Origin: Isoetes taiwanensis | Taxonomy: Eukaryota > Streptophyta > Lycopodiopsida > Isoetales > Isoetaceae | Assembly (NCBI GenBank): GCA_021234155.1 | Contig: JAJEKV010000046.1 | Span: 4,863,665-4,927,664, forward strand | Length of the DNA stretch: 64,000 nt | Direction of reading: 5' to 3' | In this document: positions 25,157 to 37,835 of the stretch, piece after piece | How positions within the stretch are numbered: the stretch's first letter is position 1 | Layout: the number at the start of each line of letters is the position of its first letter | Notes under the pieces: generated by a model | Database searches by the model: none | The model's input: only the letters and a program-made list of their open reading frames with translations | Told to the model about the DNA's origin: nothing | Translations under genes and position numbers: made by a program

Positions 25157-25756
25157 GTCTCCTAGGCATTGCACGTCCAGGGACAGCCTAAAAATGCGCT
25201 TCTGAAGGTTGCCACAGCTTTCCAGAGTAGGGCTAGATGTAAAGGGAGTATTTTGTATTGTCTAACTCATGTAATTATTATTGGCAAGATCCTTTGGCAT
25301 ATTCTGTGGTTTCGGGCAAAAAATAAGACCGCGGTAAAGGGGAAAATCAGTCACACGCTTCTTCTTATCTACCTCATCATGAAGCACGCTCTTCTCCGGG
25401 CTGCCGAGATATATCAAGATAAAGAAGTGCACAACCACGTACTAAGACGGGATATTTTGTGAAATCATCGCGGTATCATTCACGTTGAAACTTCGTGGTT
25501 TTCTTTGAGTATAAATAGAGTTAGATCGCCTGTACCTTTCTTCGCCAAGCACCGAAGTTAGATCGCCCGCTTAAGGTATGTCGCCTCGTAGCTTCCGCTT
25601 TTCTTGCTCTTAGCTAGTTAAACCGCGATCTACCCAAACCTATTCCCTGCTTTCCCTCAAGATCTCGCCACCATCTCACGGCTTGAAATAGACAAATTTT
25701 ATTTAATCACATGGGCTCCTAAGCCAAAATAGAGACTCGGATTGAAATTTGGCGCT
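25157..25756 (-). promoter_or_regulatory. 5' leader and upstream region of the PBP gene
   Basis: The frame of PBP exon 1 stays open upstream of the ATG at 25156 as far as TAG at 25264-25262, and two codons before that lies an in-frame ATG (25270-25268). The 36 codons between are rich in Ser, Thr, Pro and Asn with several Arg/Lys and few acids, as expected of a plastid transit peptide. A good TATA-like TATAAATAG is at 25511-25519, but on the plus strand, so it would serve a divergent transcript. No convincing minus-strand TATA box was found. Confidence 0.4.
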
Positions 25757-26010
25757 AAATGAATTGGGTTTGCCAAGCATCGCTCTTTGGTTTAAATCCA
25801 AGAAGAAAACGGAAGAAATAAGCCTCGAGGAATTGGTTTTTGCCAGCTTGTCGCTTCTTAAATTTTAACCAAGAAGGGAAAAAACTAAGAAATAAGCTCG
25901 ATGATGTAAGAAATAAGCTCGATGATGAACTTAACATAACTGTGGTTGTTAAAGGAATTGGGTTTGCCAATTTTGATCCAAGCAAGAAAAAACGTGAAAT
26001 AAGCTAAGCA
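25757..26010 (+). repeat. degenerate tandem repeat, three units of about 75-110 bp
   Basis: Three units each start with a version of gaattgggtttgccaa (25760, about 25832, about 25954), followed by a segment with ccaagaag-aaa and a segment with gaaataagct. In the second unit the block aagaaataagctcgatgatg is itself doubled (about 25887-25926). It appears non-coding. Confidence 0.65.
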
Positions 26011-27524
26011 TGAGGATGAACTTCTACCATGCCGTGAGCCGCATCGATATCAATAGTTTGCTCAATCTTTCTATTATCCACCCTTTCCTCGGTGGACACC
26101 AAGTTGTGCTCACATGCATATGGATTGTAGTGTGCAACTCCTTCTAACCGGCAAGACTTCTCAGCGTATCACGTAGCATAATAATAGAGCATGATGGCTT
26201 GAATAAATTTACATAATAGAGCATGATATTTTGAATAAGTTTGAACTAGTATTTAAGCCTTATATCAAAATGTGATACTTTGGCAAGATGAAGATGAAGG
26301 ATTACCGCATGAAGATGAAGGGATTGGCCAAGAATTTCTCTCACAAAAACTTCCCGGGTCGTATTGCTTATACCGCTCACCTATGTACCGGTCGGCCGTG
26401 ATGTGTTCTTAGTCTTTTTTTTAATTATTTCTAGTTTAGTCACCGCATCTCTATCGAACCATGTGGCGCTACGATGCGAGCGATGACAACGCAGCCTCTA
26501 CCCTATAACGTAACCGAAACTGCGACTTATCGGAACTACATATGTCGCGAGCGCGATGATGACAACGCAGCTCAATCTTCTGGGTACGTAACTGTGAAAG
26601 AGCTATGGTTTTGCCTTTATGAGCAGTCCTTTGCATGTGCTTTCAATAGCCTATCACCCCTGCTGTAGATTTAGAGTTTGGGATTGAGAATGCATGCATA
26701 AGCAGTGATTGGTCCACAGGGTATTTCCATAGTTCCATCTTTGCAAGTTGGAGAATGGATAGTTTTTCTCATGATGTTTCCTGTTGTTGTGCGTGAAATA
26801 GCAAAGTTGCAGCTAAAGACATTGAACATCTCAAGATGGAAAATATAAATAGCAAAATAGAAATTTGGAGAAGGGAAAGGTCAATTCTAGATTGTCTCCG
26901 CAGAAGCCGACGCTAGTCATCCGCCATAAGCCTGCAATCCCATTCCACAATGAATGGGGATGGCCATGCATCTGCTCCAAAATGGGCAAAGCTTTCATCT
27001 AACTTAATATTTCTAAGGCAATTAAAGTTTTGTCTTTGGAGTTTTGCATAAGTTGATCTATGTCATTCGCTAATAAATAATGGCCACTTCTATAAAAGTC
27101 TCAAAAATCTAAATCGAGTTAAACCTGGCCTCACCATGTATTGTTACACATGTCTTAAGTTTCCAAATGGCTTAGCTTATTGGCCATTGTGTAGAAGGGC
27201 ATAAATCATATAAATACTTTTAGATTTGTAAATATGCACAAGTATCAATTCAATGATTGAAATTGCAAGTTGCAAAGAAATGTTGGATGTGGCATACCCA
27301 TGTCGGCCATGATGTTGGAATTGTCGTGGCTATTTTTACCCTCCCCATCTCCATCAAGCATGCACATAGAAAAATCTTCCCAAGGGTCATAATCGAAATC
27401 ATCCAATTGCATGGAAATTGGAAGAGAAAATGTACATGCTCCATGTCAAGGGGTCGCCGCGATTGTGCTCAATCCAACATGGTTGGCGTATCGCCGCCAA
27501 GCTTTTCTCAACATCTTTTGTGTT
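26011..27524. other. intergenic, nothing recognised
   Basis: No conserved coding motifs or RNA genes are visible. A short imperfect repeat of gcgatgacaacgcagc occurs at about 26478 and 26558. Confidence 0.4.
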
Positions 27525-28070
27525 GTTTTTTTTTTTGAGGGATAAAGAATTGACTTTATTTACTTTAAAGGGAATGGTACAAAGCCACATGGCGGTGGGT
27601 AAAACTAACCCGCAACTGAGATGGAGATAGCTACATGGCTCCTTTCTGCACTATTCCCTTTGTTCGTCCTGTAATCTTAGGTAGGTACCCCAAATTTCTC
27701 AACCTTTACTTCTTCTTCACTAAGACTAGCCCTAATTTTTCAAAATTTTCATGTACTATATGTAGAAGCCGATATGGTGATATGTCTGCTGATTCTCATC
27801 AAAGACCACCTGCATTTCTCCTTCCATATTGTGCCCTGAAGCTATGAAAGGCCACCTTTCATGGTGCACCATTCTAGGGGAGGATACCCAACAACAGCTC
27901 CTTGGTACCTAGCTGCATTCGTAAAGCCATCCGCACTCATGCCCATACTACTTTGCGCCTCACCCACCGTAGACAATGTTCTATGGATTCCTCGTCAGCT
28001 CCTCGCGACAAGGGACATAATCAATGACGTTGTTGTCCCATTTTGGCACTAGTTACTGGGACCCTGGGGA
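27525..28070 (-). pseudogene. 3' end of a LINE, minus strand, with poly(A) tail
   Basis: The plus strand has a poly-T run at about 27524-27535, which on the minus strand is the A-tail of a retroposed element. Just inside lies an AT-rich 3' UTR-like segment, and at 28015-27900 the minus strand reads GADEESIEHCLRWVRRKVVW, a good match to the zf-RVT zinc-binding domain near the C-terminus of plant LINE ORF2 (C-x-CG-x-EESxEHCL-C). Stops follow. The catalytic part is absent, so this is a 5'-truncated or decayed copy. Confidence 0.6.
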
Positions 28071-29088
28071 CCTCCCGTAATACTCTGCATGAGGAAAACA
28101 TTTATCCTGGAAGATATCAGCCACGCATCTCCATATGTTTATAAGGTTTTCCTCCGTGACTACCTAATCTTTTGTGTTGTTTTCTCGAACAATCTTCCTT
28201 TTTGTTTTCCCCTAACAATTGTAAACAATTATTTCTTTTTAATTTTGTTGCTTCTCAATTCAAAATTTTCGTGAAAAACATTTGCAACAACCTTATCTCA
28301 TCAATCAACAATCTAAAATTCTACTATTTTAAAACCCATATAATACGTGACGCATTTTGAACATGTTGGCTCCATGATTTGTGAAATAGAACTCTTAACG
28401 CATTAGAGTTGCACAAGAAGGTGTTGAACAAGTAATGATAGTCCTAGCATTCAATATCATTTTATGACGAGTGTTTGCCAAGGATTTATGACCTAGTCAT
28501 TTGTGCTTTCTATCTTTTGCCCAAGATTTGACTTGAGAAAGACAATAGTAGGCGTGAGACCACGACAGATTCTTTGATATTTCATTGTTCTATCGAACAC
28601 TGTGGCTTCCCATCGCCCTCTAACCAGACAATACTCAATTTGAGTGGGTCATAGTTCCTAGAATTCTTAAAGCCCAATACACCATTCCATTTAAAAACCA
28701 TTTCATGTATTTAAATGTTGTTGCTCATTAACTTTTGCATCGGGTATTTAATTCGACTAATGAATAGGTTATTTAGTAAAAAATTTCATCTTGAAATAAC
28801 ATCAAGTCGGTAAAGAGAATAGCCGCGGCGGCCTTGGTCAGCCGCGATAAATTCTTTGTATTTTTAAGGTGTGATAAATATATCTATATTGCTACGCGAC
28901 GTGGTGCTCTCGTGCCGCTGCCAACGATTCTGGCTCTGTTTCTCACACTTTAGGGTCGCCATGTGGTAGGCTAATCACAATGACAACTCCGTCATTTTTG
29001 CAAACATGCAACACGTAGCTGGTGTTTCTTCTCTTCTCTATTCCTATGTATTTATTGGTTCTCTATTTGGACTTGATTCCGTGGGGTA
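28071..29088. other. intergenic, nothing recognised
   Basis: AT-rich sequence without motifs or repeats that I can support. The start may continue the LINE fragment next to it. Confidence 0.4.
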
Positions 29089-29164
29089 TTAGATCAGGAA
29101 TAGGGGGTATTAGACTCCGCGGGTTTCAGTCAAGGCACACTCATTCCACAAGCCTAATACCCCT
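29089..29164. repeat. short inverted-repeat element with GGGGTATTAGACT ends, copy 1
   Basis: A ggggtattaga block at 29092 is followed by gggggtattagact at 29103 and, 48 bp on, its inverse agcctaatacccct at 29151-29164. The same ends recur at 33926-34035. This suggests a small foldback or MITE family, not a chance palindrome. Confidence 0.5.
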
Positions 29165-29409
29165 CTAATTCAAGTATTAGGCAAGTCAACACCTCCCATT
29201 CTTCGTCGGGCCCTCCTATCCCTACAAGAAATTTATCGCGTCACGCTTAACATTTCTACCAACTTGGTATCGCCTCTAAAACCACTACTATGGAGAAAGC
29301 ATTTTAAGGGTGAAGTTTCTCAATTCAAACCTGTAGCAAAAAAAGATGTCGCGAAAACCACCTTACATCTTCTCGCTAGGGTAACACCGTAGTGTCCGGT
29401 GGATAATTA

Positions 29410-29500
29410 GGCTTGACCCATTACCAAACCAGTAGTGTAAATAATTTAGGGGCACTAGGGCTTGACCCATTACCAAACCCGAAAGTGTAAATACTTGCTT
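29410..29500 (+). repeat. 49-bp tandem duplication
   Basis: ggcttgacccattaccaaac occurs at 29410 and again at 29459, each followed by a version of agtgtaaata. Two units only; no coding role seen. Confidence 0.75.
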
Positions 29501-30066
29501 TTAAATGTAATTTTAACCGACATTCATTTTGTTCACACCATATGGAGAATGCTCATAATCTCAATGCAAATAGTTGTCGCCAAAGTTGGAGCTTGATATG
29601 TGCATATATATTTCTTATAACTAGTAAGCAAGGACGAAGCTCTCCTTTATTTTTCACCATTAGATGATCGTGGAGCCCGTGAGGATCTAAGAATTATCGA
29701 TTATGACTGGCCATGTCATCCTTACTTTATAACAACGATACCGCAAAAGTAATAGATATATTATAACTTGAGAGAACTCTTTGACCATAGGTGCAACCTA
29801 GAACCGTGTGCTTTTCTATTTTATTTATTTTTAACATGCATGTCTCTGCTTAATTTGAATTTTTATATGAACCACATGCACGTTTTATGTTATCAACTTG
29901 GGCTTATTTAACATAGACATTTAACATGCCAACATGTCTTGCTAAGTTAACCTCACACATTGCCAAGACGAGGCGAAGGCCAAATGGGGCGGCGAAAAGC
30001 AAACATATGGAGGCGTTAAAAGTTAAGTTAACTCAAATGGGGGCGGGCCAAATGTAAACACACAAG

Positions 30067-30425
30067 GCCTTTTAGGAAAGAGATCTCTTAATTATTTTGT
30101 TTGTAGAATGAATTAAGGAGGCATCACAAAAATGAATGTATTGTGGTGCATATGCTAGCAATAGAAATAGAAAATACACCTACTTACTTAATTGTTGCAC
30201 TTACTTAATTGTTGCTTGTTTATTATCAAGGGGTAAATTTATTGACCGCCTTTTAGGAAAGAGATCTCTTAATTATTTTGTTTGTAGAATGAATTAAGGA
30301 GGCATCACAAAGAATGAATGGTCATGGGTCTATTGTGGTGCATATGCTAGCAACAGAAATAGAAAATACACCTACTTACTTAATTGTTGCTGTTTATTAT
30401 CAAGGGGTAAATTTATAGACTGATT
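30067..30425 (+). repeat. 181-bp tandem duplication
   Basis: Two adjacent copies start with gccttttaggaaagagatct at 30067 and 30248. They share nearly the whole unit, ending in tattatcaaggggtaaattt, and differ by a few small indels (an extra cacttacttaattgtt in copy 1, a tcatgggtc insertion in copy 2). A recent slippage or unequal exchange. Confidence 0.9.
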
Positions 30426-33400
30426 CTCAAGAATATAAGGCAGAGAATAATGTTTCCTTAGTTGCTTGTTCTGCGTATTTTTGCCATGACATATTTAGCC
30501 TGGCGCATTGTTTTGAGGCCGATTTTGTAGGCATTAAGAGCCACAACGAGAAATAATCTTCATCGTCTTTAAAAATAATGTTTGTGAACATTGTGAAAGT
30601 TAAATTCCATAGTTTTGGGTAGTCTTGTATAGATATTTAAGTTTAAGTCAGCCCTAGTTGTTAAAATACAATAAGGGAGGGTATTAGAAATAGAGGTAAG
30701 AGGTTGAAAAACGGGAGGCCAAATATACACTTCAAATCTTAGGAAAGAACATAGCAAAATGATATTATTTTAACTGGCGAAGATAAACAAACTTCGTTCT
30801 TCCACTTATGCTCAATTCTAGTCATTTGTCTAGATCCGCGCTACACTTCGCTTTCTCAAAAAATATCCGCCCAACACCGAAAGTTCTTGTTTCATTAATC
30901 ATTTAATGCACGCATTCTGGCACGGCGAAGAAATCAATCATTCCCCGTGACGGTGAGCTTTTTGGCAACCTTCGCTTTAAAAGAAGGCGCTTTTTGTCCT
31001 TAATCCAATAAATTCTCGCTTCTCAGATGTGTTTCACCTTGTTTGTAGCTTTGCCTCTTTTTTCTATCCGAGGTAGCAAGATTATTTGCCAATTGCCTCT
31101 TTTTTCTTATCCGCGGACCGCTGCTGAAAGTACCACAAGGTCACATTGGGGTTATAGTCAGTCCATTCGAGTTCTCAGAGCCTTTGTCGTCTTCCCATCG
31201 CGACCGCTTCTCTCTCGCGCTCATCCATCGCAGATCTCCTTCGTTGCTATTTTAATCATATATATTTTAATCGATCACTATATAGACAATGCAAAAATAT
31301 GAAAGTAGAACAAATCTAGTAGTCACATTGGGCATCATGGGCATACCGCCATACCAAGCGCCAAAAGACCATAAAGCACCCTCCTCACTTTCAAAGTCAG
31401 CCCGTAACTCCGCAGCTAATCATCCTTTGAGCAGAATAGAAAAAAGAGGTGATGTGGGATTAACAATAAGGTACATTCGTATATTAGACTCCATTACGAA
31501 AGCAAACCACAATGAGGGTAAAACTTTGAAAATTATGTAGAACAATCAATATTAAGCTCGAATGAGGTCATTATTAATAGAAAATTAAACCGCCATGAAA
31601 CTTACGTAGTGTTTTGTCGCCATTTGGGGCTTAATTCCCCACTAATGGAATATTTATCTCTGTAATCTATATTGTTAAGCTATATTAACCTTTTCCCTCG
31701 CCAAGTAATATATTCTTATCATCCTATCAATTAGCCGTGCGCTTACCATTGACACCCATAGCATGCAAGAACCATCGGAAGCAAAACATAGGCAAAGACT
31801 CCACAACGGAAGTGCTTCTCCCACGAAACCATGGAAAAGGCTATACTCAATGCTGTCAACGTAAATAAGCCAATATTGCCGATAGATGAGATTGAACTAC
31901 CTACTTATATACGGACAATTTGGTGGTAATTTGGGAAGCTAAGCAAAAAGAAGGTCTAGAATCTTGCATGCTCGTAAACTCACATGCATACAACATTAAA
32001 CAATTAAGAACTCACCATGTTGTTTAATGCTAATTCTCCAAGCAAAAATATGGCATTCACAAAGATGCATATTCACATCCACCGCTACATGGTCACCCGT
32101 AAAAGTATTGATGAAATATTGGCTATTAAAGCATTAAGAAAGTCGGAGCATGTTAACCTTACAAAACTAGATGGAATGTCATGTCCGAGATGGAGAAAGC
32201 GATAGGGGTCCGTAATAATAAATCGTAGTAAAACAAGAGGGCGCATAAATCAAGAACGACATTCATATTGATATCGCTAAGAAATAATATAAGTGAGCGA
32301 AAGTAGTCAGCACATTACCGGGTCCCTCAAGAAATGGGTTATCATCGCCAAGGCAGAATCGCGCGATGGATAGGAACTTTGACTCATAGTGCCATTGCTA
32401 AGATTATAATATCCCATGCCATATTATATTATATGCACCATACCGAAATGACTAGGAATTTACGTAGACGCCAAACCTAGACATCTGTAGAACTATTACT
32501 CAAGAAAGTTTATCACTAACACTTTTTACAAAATAAAAAATCACACCTAAAATTTCTCAGATTCTCAAAAGAATAACATATTATTCATCCACCGAAGGTT
32601 ATTTCACGCCAATGCCGCGAGGACTTTATCTTGTCAAAGAATACAACGTAGGTGATTATTTAATGCTATTAACCTTGTTGAACAATATTGTCCGGGATCA
32701 AAAAGGGAAAACCCAAATTGGGAGCACAAAGTTTGAAAGCACGTTGTTTCCCAAAATGTAGCTCATTCTATTTCTCTGAAATCGCATAATTTTTCCTATC
32801 CCGGCAATTCCTGAGGTGTGCTCGTGACCAATTCCCTCGTCTCCCTAATACTTGCTATCCCTTCCCATCCGGCCGTAAGGCATTTTAAAACTACGCAAGA
32901 AGAGAGAGTAAGCAAATGGGATCGCCTAAATTCCTTTAAAAGTCATCCCTCCGTGGATGCATTGAACATGATTGACTTGTTCCTCTCACGTGACAAATCA
33001 CCGCGGTCATGCAATGCTTAGATCCAACAAGTGCTTTTAAAATATTCTTCTAATGCATAAACAACAAAGAAACTATTTCAAAGTACACATACCGAAAGCA
33101 ACTGCATGCTATATCCCAATAAACTGTGCCATTTTAGCTCAGCGCCCATTGGGGTAGGTGTCCACGTCCACAGAGGTGGTTCTTTTCTAAACACTTTTCC
33201 TCCAACTTACCTTCGGGCCAAGTGACCCACCAGCGTAAAACGGACTGGTGCCTTCTAATTCTTCTCTGAAGTAATTCGCTTCACACCTGGATTCAATCTC
33301 CGTTGCACTTCAATACGCCTGTAATTCAAACCCATTTCGCCTATTTTCATCCACGCCTACTCAGTCTCCATTTCGCCAACAAATTCATCCAAGCAATTTT

Positions 33401-33925
33401 TCCAAGTGTATCTATGGCTATGGCTCAAGATGGGTCCATCACAAAGCTTGATCGGGCTTGGCTTCTAAGTTCTAACAGAAGCCCGTGACGTAGAATTTGA
33501 GTCAAAAACTTTGTTTTGGAAGCGGATGCTGAATTTTGGCAATAGCCCCGTTGCGCTAAAGGATTATGGGGTTTTGCCATCGCCGTCAATTAGCATTTTG
33601 CATACCGCTTGCGTAGAGCTAAGATCAACGGGACTAGTTCTCATACACGTAAATCGACGGATGCATCGCTGGGTCGCTGTACTTCTATACACGTAAACTT
33701 GCATCGACCCGATGCATCGTCGCCAGACTTTGCTTGAAAGCAAAGTTTCCTCACAAATGTAACGTGAACACCGTTATGGCAAAACTATGTGTCGATTTTG
33801 TTTGCTTATTACCAAGAAATCAAAATATCCACATCGCGTCGGCTTCACCAGGCGTAATCACGTAAAAATTAGCTACGAAAAAGAAAAATTCAAAATTGGA
33901 TGTATTATTATATATGGTTTGAAAA
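30426..33925. other. intergenic, nothing recognised
   Basis: I find no coding motifs, RNA genes or paired repeats in this 3.5 kb. The open frames are short and without family resemblance. Confidence 0.4.
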
Positions 33926-34035
33926 GAGGGTATTAGACTCGCCTAAACCCAATAACCCATTACAATAAGCCTTAATACCCAAGGGGTATTAGCTCGCCTA
34001 AAACTAAGGCATGTACAGTAAAGTCTAATACCCCT
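33926..34035. repeat. inverted-repeat element with GGGTATTAGACT ends, copy 2
   Basis: The left end gagggtattagact (33926-33939) is matched in inverse by agtctaatacccct (34022-34035). In the middle, cttaataccc and ggggtatta (about 33970-33992) form a second, inner palindrome. The outer ends match those at 29103-29164, 4.8 kb away, so both belong to one family of about 60-110 bp foldback elements. Confidence 0.55.
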
Positions 34036-35377
34036 GTTTATACCACGTCAAAATCCCGTGGCACCTGACCGGGCGGATTTGGACTCGGTGCAAGGTTTGT
34101 TTGTCGCAGTTCCTCAACTTTTTTCTTTGTGGGTCGCTTAATTCGGCAATCCCCTTCCCCGGTCCTGGTTTGAGACTTTAAAGCCCTTTAGCATCTAGGA
34201 ACCCAATGTACCGACCAGCCGCCAGATTCCGATGGCATATTGATCGCTGATTGTGTTTTACAAGCAGTCAGCTCTGGCGGTCTTCGATTAAAATCTCCAT
34301 AGTTTTGACTTGTTTTCTTCGCTTTCCAAAGTAGAGTCGACTCGCGGCAATAATGTTGAATCGCCAAATTGCATGATCAGGCTTCACACCTTCATCCATA
34401 TTTTGGTTTTTTTGTGGCACCTGGCGAGATCGCCTTCCTTCTAACCTAGTACTTTTTTCTTGGGGGCCTAAACATGGATGATGCCATTTTACTATTTCTC
34501 GCTTTGAATAGGAAGTCGATAACGCTATTGAGTCATTGCTATGTCGGGCGGGAACCGAGCCGCGGCGATGGAGTTACAAAATTGCTTTAGGTATTCGCCC
34601 GTATGATCGCATGCAAGAGGTATTCTACTTCCGCATTTTGGAGCAATGCATTCGACTCTGCGCCCACACATTGGCATATTCGACCAGCCGTGATCAAAAA
34701 CAAAGGTGATTCTGCTCATAGATTTCGGTTGAATTACGGTCGAATAATTCTTTTCGTCGGATTTTTTTATCGAAAAAATGGGTAACGATGCGTATCGAAT
34801 ATCGCCATAGAGCCCGCATTTACGGTTTTCTTAGAACTAAGTCCACCTCGAGCCAATATTTCCTCTTCGCTCTATTAATTTTGTAATAGGAAACATTCAT
34901 AAGCGAGATGTTTCCTAAAAGAGAGGCTCTATTTTGGCCCCTCCACGTCAGATTCACATCATCTCCATGTTGGCTGCATGCCTTAATGTCATGGAAAAAT
35001 CAGTTGACCATCAAGTGGTTTATTACTTGTTTAATAATCGGCTGAAAACATAAAAAATAGAGCCCTCTCTTCCTTTATTGAGGCAAAGTCTATAAGTCGC
35101 TCAAAAGCAAATTGATTTTTTCTTATATGATCAACTCTATGATGGGATATTTGCACCCATCCTATTCTGTGTAGCCCAACCCATTCAGGTTGCGTTCCCA
35201 TTAAGCAGTTAGTAGAAATTAGTGCATATAGCAAGAATACTAGCTAGACAGGTCGCAACCCGCCTGACTCTATTCTTTTCCACGAATAAATGAAGACGGT
35301 GTAAACATTGCAACCCTTTTTTTTTTTTTTTTTCTTTTTGTTCTTGACATCATGATGTATAATTTTGAATAACAACC
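34036..35377. other. intergenic, poly-T run, nothing else recognised
   Basis: A run of about 18 T residues lies at 35318-35336. No gene or clear element boundary is seen. The 5' LTR and primer-binding site expected for the gypsy element that follows were looked for here and not found. Confidence 0.4.
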
Positions 35378-35905
35378 ATGGTGACTAATACTGTTCGTAA
35401 TACCGGCTCGTGGTCCAAGGTTAGCGCATGTACATCGGCAACCTAGAACCTTTTGGGTCGGTGATCAAGGATAAAGAACAAGAGATGATGGCTGAAAACC
35501 ATCAACGGAGGTTAATCCAAATGAGGGAACCGTGATGCATCAACCGATACAATGGCTACACCTTGATGTACGCCGCCGCTCAAGAGTATAACCAATGTCA
35601 GCTTCCACCACCAAGAGGACTAGACGAAGCTCCTCAACCAAAGCAGGAAGAAGTCCATGTGCCGAAGAAGAACAAAAAGAGAAAATGAAGAAATAGGAGG
35701 AGCCCAACTCCTTCTAGCTCTAGCCACAGGAAGTGGATCTCAAAGTAATTAAAGTGAGTCGACATCGTATAAGGCGCATAAGAGCTATAGAACGTAGGGA
35801 CTATCGAAAAGGTAGATAATGCAATGAGTAACATATGAATTACCCTCGAAAGTTAGGTCGGGCTTCTTCGAAAGATAGGGTCCGAATGGAATCGAAAGTT
35901 TACAG

Positions 35906-36250
35906 ATGAGATGGAGGAATTTGGGAACCTCAATAATGATGAAAGATAAGGACATAGGGAAGTGGCAACAAAGAAACCCGATTGGGATCGCCCCCGATTT
36001 AGTGGAAGGGATATGCCGCACAAACAAGTTAAGAAGGAACAATTGCGTATTCAAAACCTTCAACAAGGCTTTCTCCGCAAGCACTACGTCCTGGTCGCGA
36101 AACCGCCAGTGCATTCGCCAGCTCTATAAGTTGGACCAAGGGAATTCATCGCTGGTCAAATATACAGAGGAATTTATGAGGCTAAGGCTAAATGTCCCAA
36201 GCGATCACCGAAAGGCGCTGGATGGCTATATTGAGGGTAAGGAACGCTAA
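35906..36250 (+). pseudogene. gypsy gag fragment
   Basis: The open stretch contains LYKLDQGNSSLVKYTEEFMR followed by LRLNVPSD and a later GYIEG. This matches the retrotransposon gag core pattern (L-QG-SV-EY-EEF-L and a later Y--GL). Gag forms the particle shell. The frame is broken on both sides and the CCHC zinc knuckle was not found. Confidence 0.65.
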
Positions 36251-37235
36251 CATTAAGAGATTGGTACAGCCATCAACCCGAAACGCTTTGAGAGGTCAAG
36301 ACAAGGCACTAAGCTTGAGGAAGCATCGACAACCCCTGGGGCGTAAAACAAATGTGCTTTACAAAGGGAAAGCAACGAGTCTTTATCGCAACAAGGCAAG
36401 CATCCTCCATTGGCTAACCCAGTAACTTATCGTGGCGATGGATAGGAAAGGATCTTAAGGAAACGTAGGCGCCAGGAGGCCCATTAGGGGAATCATTGAA
36501 ATTTTGGACGCGATTCTCGGGAAAAGAGGGGAGGAATGCATAAAGAAGAATCTATATTGCATAATTTCAGTCGTCATCGCATTAATATAATTGCCCTTCG
36601 GTGATGCAAAACAACACCTGCATAACTCATTGATTGGGAATCACCAACAAAAGTGGACTAATTTTATGAAGATGACCAGAACTGCGACTTTATAGAAGAC
36701 ATGAGTGCGCATTGCAGCCTATTGAGTCAAGGGATGTCAAAAAATCAGCCCATTGTTATCTCTACAGGGCACATAATAGCAAAGCCCATGTAGTCCTCAT
36801 AGATGCCGTAGTCGCACAACCGCTTTCTCCCGTGTTGGTCACCCAATTAATAACAACAAAGACTCTAAGTCCAAACCTAGGCCTACCAAGATGGGTAAGT
36901 GGTGCGCGACGCCACACCAAGGAAAAGAGAATCAACTTCTTGATATAGGACCTTAGTGGTAACCAAATAGACTATGGGTGCGTATAATGGATATTAGTAA
37001 ATAATGACCCTCATAGTGGGAATGGAGTTCTTGAAGCCGTTTTAAAGCCATGATTGACTGCGGACAAGCACCCAAATTCCATCACAAAGATCCGACGGGA
37101 ACCACTTTGTAGCCAAAGGTAAGAAAATCCTTTCAGCCATGCAGCGTATCTCTTTGAAGCAATTAGGACAATGTGGAATATATCCTTAGACTAGAGGCAA
37201 TTGAGCCAAAATGAAAGCAAAAAGCGCTCAAGCTT

Positions 37236-37835
37236 CAATCGCTGGCCGTGCCAAGCAGGTTAATCAAGGAGTTCCATGACATGTTTATGGATGAAATCCA
37301 TGAGCTACCACCCTATAGGGGCATGGAGTGTGAAATCACACTAGCACCAGACGCTAAGCTTACGAGCAAGGCCCCCTACATGATGAGCACCCCAGAGCTA
37401 CTTGAGCTCAAGAAGCAATTGCAAGAATTGCTTGAGCTCAGGTTCGGGGTGCCCATTCTATTTGTGAAGAAGAAGGGGAAGGATGGAAGTCTAAGGATGT
37501 GCATAGACCACCGCCAATCAACAAGCGCATCTATAAAGAACAAAATACGCTTGCCTAGGTAGATGACTTGGATGGATCAACTCAAGAAGCAAAAGTCTTT
37601 TCTAATGATAGACTTGAGATCGCTACCATCGAGCAGAATCAAGGAAGAAGACATTCATAAGAGCTTTTAAAATGCAAGTATACACTAATAATTCTAGTTA
37701 TGCCCCTTCAACTTATCAATGCTCCAAATAACGCTCACGCAGGCTAATGAACGACATCTTCAGAGACTTCTTGGATGAGTTCGTCATCATCTTCTTCGAC
37801 GACATCCTCATTTATAGCAAGTGAATGGAAGAACA
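37236..37835 (+). pseudogene. gypsy reverse transcriptase fragment
   Basis: The N-terminal part reads with the classic pattern of a gypsy [16 protein letters not shown], then [19 protein letters not shown], then [20 protein letters not shown]. About ten residues between the KKQLQELL and VPILF blocks, usual in this family, are missing. After a frame change come IDLRS and the catalytic block FFDDILIYSK (about 37789-37829), where DD are the metal-binding aspartates. The codon after SK is TGA. No active enzyme can be made. Confidence 0.85.

Noticed and set aside
25549-25576. Segment caccgaagttagatcgcccg resembling part of 5S rRNA
   Set aside because: The match covers about a dozen bases; the rest of 5S rRNA is absent.
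35318-35336. Poly-T run as the tail of a minus-strand retroposon
   Set aside because: No LINE or SINE sequence could be recognised on the inner side.
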